This document shows, piece after piece, positions 60,839 through 64,000 of a stretch of 64,000 bases of DNA (position 1 is the stretch's first letter; each line of letters starts with the position of its first letter). The position numbers were made by a program, and so were the translations under genes. The DNA is taken from assembly GCF_042852765.1 (NCBI RefSeq), contig NZ_AP031414.1; one strand, written 5' to 3'. Source of the DNA: Schaedlerella glycyrrhizinilytica_A. Its GTDB lineage: Bacteria; Bacillota; Clostridia; Lachnospirales; Lachnospiraceae. The notes beneath the pieces are model-generated. The model saw only the letters and a program-made list of their open reading frames with translations. It ran no database searches and was not told where the DNA came from.

Positions 60839-60849
60839 AGGAGGCAGTC

Positions 60850-62121
60850 ATGAAAGTATTGATCGTAGGCGGCGGCGGAAGAGAACACGCAATTGCCGCA
60901 AGTGTGGCGAAGAGCCCGAAAGCAGATCAGATCTACTGTGCGCCGGGAAATGCAGGGATCGCAGAGTATGCAGTCTGTGTTCCGATCGGCGCGATGGAGT
61001 TTGACAAACTGGTTGCATTTGCAAAAGAAAAGGAAATCGATCTGGTGATCGTCGGAATGGACGATCCGCTTGTTGCCGGTCTGGTGGATGAGATGGAAGC
61101 AGCGGGGATCCGCACGTTTGGTCCGCGGAAAAATGCGGCGATCTTGGAGGGGTCTAAAGCATTTTCCAAAGATCTGATGAAGAAATATCACATTCCGACA
61201 GCAGGATATGAGAATTTTGCGGATCCGGAGGCGGCGCTTGCTTATCTGGAAAATGCTTCCTATCCGATCGTTTTGAAAGCAGACGGTCTTGCTCTTGGAA
61301 AGGGCGTTCTGATCTGTCAGGATTTAGAAGAGGCAAAAGAAGGCGTGAAGACGATCATGCTGGATAAGAAATTCGGTACGGCCGGAAATGAGATGGTGAT
61401 CGAGGAATTTATGACCGGGCGCGAAGTATCGGTGCTGTCATTTGTGGACGGTAAGACCATCAAGACGATGACGTCCGCGCAGGATCACAAGCGTGCGGGT
61501 GACGGAGATACCGGATTGAATACAGGCGGAATGGGAACGTTTTCTCCGAGTCCGTTCTATACAAAAGAAGTGGAAGCATTTTGTGAGCAGTATATTTATC
61601 AGGCAACTGTTGACGCGATGGCAGCGGAGGGACGCGAGTTCAAAGGCGTGATCTTTTTCGGGCTGATGCTGACTGCGGACGGACCGAAAGTGCTGGAATA
61701 TAATGCACGTTTCGGAGATCCGGAAGCACAGGTTGTCCTGCCGAGAATGAAAAATGATATTATTGAAGTGATGGAAGCATGCATTGACGGAACGCTGGAT
61801 CAGGTGGATCTGCAGTTTGAGGACAATGCCGCAGTTTGCGTTGTGTTGGCATCCGACGGATACCCGGTGAGCTATGAAAAAGGATATGAGATCACAGGTC
61901 TGGAAGAGTTCAAGAAGCATGACGGATATTATTGTTTCCATGCCGGTACGAATTTCGACGGCGACCGGATCGTGACGAACGGCGGACGCGTGCTCGGGGT
62001 CACAGCCAAGGGAAAAGATTTAAAAGAAGCGCGGGCGAATGCCTATGCGGCGACCGAGTGGGTACAGTTTGAGAACAAATATATGCGCCATGATATCGGA
62101 AAAGCAATTGACGAGGCGTAA
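60850..62121 (+). CDS. purD: Phosphoribosylamine-glycine ligase
   Basis: 423 residues from ATG 60850 (GAGGAGG seven bases upstream). ATP-grasp enzyme: MKVLIVGGGGREHAIAASVA at the start, LKADGLALGKGVLICQ, DHKRAGDGDTGLNTGGMGTF, and LEYNARFGDPEAQVVLPRM. Makes GAR from phosphoribosylamine and glycine. Last gene of the set; purF, purL and purH are not in the window. Confidence 0.97.
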   Translation: MKVLIVGGGGREHAIAASVAKSPKADQIYCAPGNAGIAEYAVCVPIGAMEFDKLVAFAKEKEIDLVIVGMDDPLVAGLVDEMEAAGIRTFGPRKNAAILEGSKAFSKDLMKKYHIPTAGYENFADPEAALAYLENASYPIVLKADGLALGKGVLICQDLEEAKEGVKTIMLDKKFGTAGNEMVIEEFMTGREVSVLSFVDGKTIKTMTSAQDHKRAGDGDTGLNTGGMGTFSPSPFYTKEVEAFCEQYIYQATVDAMAAEGREFKGVIFFGLMLTADGPKVLEYNARFGDPEAQVVLPRMKNDIIEVMEACIDGTLDQVDLQFEDNAAVCVVLASDGYPVSYEKGYEITGLEEFKKHDGYYCFHAGTNFDGDRIVTNGGRVLGVTAKGKDLKEARANAYAATEWVQFENKYMRHDIGKAIDEA

Positions 62122-62157
62122 CAGGCATCATAAGAGAACCATGAAAATGTGATCGGG

Positions 62158-62190
62158 AAAGAGACAGGGGCGGAGTGCCTCTGTCTTTTT
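62158..62190 (+). terminator. Terminator after purD
   Basis: AAAGAGACAGGGGC / GCCTCTGTCTTTTT with a 5-base loop (one mismatch) and a T-run. Confidence 0.9.
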
Positions 62191-62306
62191 CGGTTGTGAG
62201 AGTATTTTGAGGTTGGAGGAAGTTGCATCTGGCGGGAAAAGAAATTGTTTGTTAAAATAGAAGAGATATATCCGGCAGTTTTCAAAGAAAAGGTGGAGAC
62301 AAAAGA

Positions 62307-62984
62307 ATGGACTGGAATAAAGAGGAAAAAGAAAAAATGCTCGCATCGGCATTTCCTTTCTGGGAAAAGCTGACAATGGAGCAGCAGAATAGGATGCTGC
62401 AAGGTGTGATCGGCAATCATTATGCAAAAGGAACGATGCTGCATTATGGCGGAAAAGAATGCGCGGGAGTTCAGATCATTTATTCGGGGCAGGCGCGTGT
62501 GTTTGTAACATCTGCCGGTGGTGGGGAGATTACATTGTTCCGGCTGTTGGATGGAGATGTCAGCATCTTGAGTGCAGCCTGCATGATGCGGGGGATGGAT
62601 ATTGAACTGGATATGGAACTGGAGACGGATTCTGAGATCTGCACGATCCCGAAATGTATCTATCAGACGATAAGTGAAGAGAATGCCGAAGTGAAAGATT
62701 ATACATTGGAAATGATCTCAGAAAAATTTTCGGATATTATGTGGCTGTTTAATCAGTATGTTTTCTCGAATGTGGCCAGTCGGCTTGCGGGATCTATTCT
62801 GGAGCACCGGGCGCTTGCGGGGGCGGATCTGTTTTCTATTACGCATGATGTGCTTGCGCGGGATATCGGTACCGCGCGGGAAGTTGTGACCAGATTGTTA
62901 AAACAATTCCAGAAAGACGGTCTGATCAAAATAACGCGCGGAAAAATCGAAGTATTGGACAGCGGTAAGTTGTCAAAAATATAA
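62307..62984 (+). CDS. Crp/Fnr-family transcriptional regulator
   Basis: 225 residues: N-terminal cNMP-type beta-roll (~20-130; YGGKECAGVQIIYSGQARVF, FRLLDGDVSILSAACMMRG), a dimer helix, and a C-terminal winged helix (~150-220; HDVLARDIGTAREVVTRLLK QFQKDG). It lacks an obvious N-terminal cysteine set for an Fe-S cluster, but has Cys-containing stretches (SAACMM, EICTIPKCIY) that could sense redox state. A perfect TGTGAC-ATT-GTCACA site lies seven bases after its stop, in the promoter of trxA, so trxA is its likely target. Confidence 0.92.
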   Translation: MDWNKEEKEKMLASAFPFWEKLTMEQQNRMLQGVIGNHYAKGTMLHYGGKECAGVQIIYSGQARVFVTSAGGGEITLFRLLDGDVSILSAACMMRGMDIELDMELETDSEICTIPKCIYQTISEENAEVKDYTLEMISEKFSDIMWLFNQYVFSNVASRLAGSILEHRALAGADLFSITHDVLARDIGTAREVVTRLLKQFQKDGLIKITRGKIEVLDSGKLSKI

Positions 62985-62990
62985 AGCTTG

Positions 62991-63032
62991 TGTGACATTG
63001 TCACAGAAACGGGACGGAAAGTTCTCTATAAT
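62991..63032 (+). promoter_or_regulatory. trxA promoter with Crp/Fnr site in class II position
   Basis: TGTGACATTGTCACA (62991-63005) is a perfect palindrome apart from its centre. TATAAT lies at 63027-63032; the expected start near 63039 puts the site centre at about -41, the place of activators that replace the -35 box. No TTGACA-like -35 box is present. Confidence 0.8.
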
Positions 63033-63169
63033 GAAAAACAAGATAAAACGAATGAAGATTAGACGCAAGGTGTGTGGAGATTAAATCAGAAAAGTTTGAA
63101 TCAGAGATCGCATTTGTGGAATCTTAATAACAGAGATATACAAAATGGAATCATAAGGAGGAAATACAA

Positions 63170-63481
63170 ATGGCAGTTGTAAAATTAACAGCAGAAAATT
63201 TTGAGAAAGAGGTACTTCAGTCGGAAAAACCGGTATTGGTCGACTTTTATGCAGACTGGTGCGGACCATGTCAGATGATGGGACCGGTAGTGGAAGAGAT
63301 TTCAAATGAAGTAAATGATGCAAAAGTATGTAAGATCAATATTGATGAGCAGATGTCGATCGCACAGAAATATGGAGTGATGAGTATCCCGACATTTATC
63401 GTATTTAAAAACGGCGATGTCGCAGATAAAAAAATGGGCGCAATGCCGAAAAGTGCCGTGCTGTCTATGCTTGGTCAGTAA
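63170..63481 (+). CDS. trxA: Thioredoxin
   Basis: 103 residues: LVDFYADWCGPCQMMGPVVE with active site CGPC, NIDEQMSIAQKYGVMSIPTF IVFKNG with the cis-proline. General cytosolic disulfide reductant, also the likely partner of the arsenate reductase in this window. AAGGAGG nine bases before the ATG. Leader of ~130 bases after a Crp/Fnr-type promoter. No thioredoxin reductase gene is adjacent. Confidence 0.97.
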   Translation: MAVVKLTAENFEKEVLQSEKPVLVDFYADWCGPCQMMGPVVEEISNEVNDAKVCKINIDEQMSIAQKYGVMSIPTFIVFKNGDVADKKMGAMPKSAVLSMLGQ

Positions 63482-63560
63482 ACGAAGCGGGAGCGGATGG
63501 ATTCGTGATCCGTTCGAAATAAGAAAATAGATACGAAAAAGAGGAAATGAAAAGAAACGG

Positions 63561-63610
63561 CTGCGGAAAACTTCCGGATTAGTTGGAAGTTTCGCAGTTG
63601 TTTTTCTTTT
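63561..63610 (+). terminator. Terminator after trxA
   Basis: CTGCGGAAAACTTCC pairs with GGAAGTTTCGCAG around a 9-base loop, followed by TTGTTTTTCTTTT. Confidence 0.9.
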
Positions 63611-64000
63611 AAATAAGAGTTTTTCTATAAGGAAAGTGAGTTTCTTTTGCGGAGAATGAAGAAGGAACTCGGCAACAGAAGAAAAATGTGACAATTATTC
63701 CGTTTAAAACCGGGAAATCCTATTATTGTCTGAATTGCATGAAATAAATAAAAAACAAGAAAAACGTTGACAATTACTGGGAGCGATGGTAAGATAGTCT
63801 TCGTCGCTGAGGGGACAGGAACAAAACAAAGAAAGATTTGCAGACCGGGGCTTGGCTGCCGCTGGGATACAAAGGGGATGTTTCGTTCTATTCCGAAAGT
63901 GTGGGAGACATTCTTCTGACTTTTACATGGCGAACATCGGGAATGAATGGAAACAACAAAAAACTTGCTGGAATAAAAAGTACTGGAATAAAAAGTTAAA
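63611..64000 (+). other. Long untranslated leader region at the window edge
   Basis: No gene in ~390 bp. After a strong promoter at 63767 the sequence is structured (for example ATGTTTC at ~63879 with GAGACAT at ~63906) and ends with a tandem GGAATAAAAAGT pair at ~63971-63996. This suits an attenuator or ribosomal-protein-type leader for a gene beyond the window, but I match no known RNA family. Confidence 0.5.
63767..63795 (+). promoter_or_regulatory. Strong sigma-A promoter for the gene beyond the window
   Basis: TTGACA (63767-63772), 17 bp, TAAGAT (63790-63795), in an A-rich upstream context. At least 200 bases of leader follow. Confidence 0.8.

Noticed and set aside
63796..64000. T-box or known ribosomal-protein leader at the window end
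   Set aside because: No T-box core (AGGGTGG) and no match I could defend for S10, L10, L20 or L21 leaders.
1..64000. CRISPR array, prophage or rRNA/tRNA genes
   Set aside because: No regularly spaced repeats, phage structural genes or tRNA/rRNA-like sequences were noticed when reading both strands; a tRNA scan was not possible by eye.

Overview
The window looks like a Gram-positive, low-to-moderate GC anaerobic gut Firmicute, most likely of the Lachnospiraceae. Evidence: AGGAGG-type ribosome binding sites and TTGACA/TATAAT promoters, a YlmC/YmxH sporulation-type protein, PyrK/PyrD-type dihydroorotate dehydrogenase, split transketolase subunits, choline-binding-like wall repeats, and a wealth of sugar systems with AraC, LacI and GntR regulators. 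The genus is inference.

Layout. 1-6.5 kb: 3' part of an Old-Yellow-Enzyme-type oxidoreductase, then a GntR/FadR regulator with an IlvD/Edd dehydratase, an esterase and an SLC13-like carrier, probably an acid-sugar catabolic unit. 6.5-13.1 kb: a secreted wall-binding protein, an AraC regulator fused to a GH39-like domain, an iron-sulfur flavoprotein-like gene and a GPH sugar symporter. 13.2-15.5 kb: an AT-rich arsenic-type cassette (ArsR, permease, thioredoxin-like protein, arsenate reductase) with three matching ArsR operators. 15.5-23 kb: a LacI repressor diverging from an operon of fucose-isomerase-like protein, two transketolase halves, an FGGY kinase and a DUF4038/GH140-like apiosidase; together these read as a transketolase-type D-apiose pathway. 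A second flavoprotein and a manganese riboswitch with mntP follow.

25-41.7 kb: a broken Rpn-family nuclease gene, oleate hydratase with a TetR regulator, mgtE, DUF3783, ylmC/ymxH-like, nrdR, an osmoprotectant ABC transporter, bioY, an esterase overlapping a condensation-domain membrane protein, and pyrF-pyrK-pyrD. 41.7-53 kb: an HTH-Uma2 protein, a sigma factor paired with an FtsX-domain membrane protein and bracketed by repeats, deoC, a complete ribose-type ABC operon ending in its LacI regulator, and a second sigma/anti-sigma pair. 53-64 kb: an alanine/glycine symporter, pyrE, small membrane proteins, an M29 aminopeptidase, purE-purM-purN-purD, a Crp/Fnr regulator whose likely target is the next gene trxA, and at the edge a strong promoter with a long leader whose gene lies outside.

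Most notable: a 77-bp two-hairpin element present twice, each time between a glycosidase-type gene and a flavoprotein gene, with base changes that keep pairing; the apiose operon; a regulator carrying a glycosidase domain that has lost its acid/base residue; and a sigma factor whose partner carries the FtsX extracellular domain. No tRNA, rRNA, CRISPR array or intact insertion sequence was seen.
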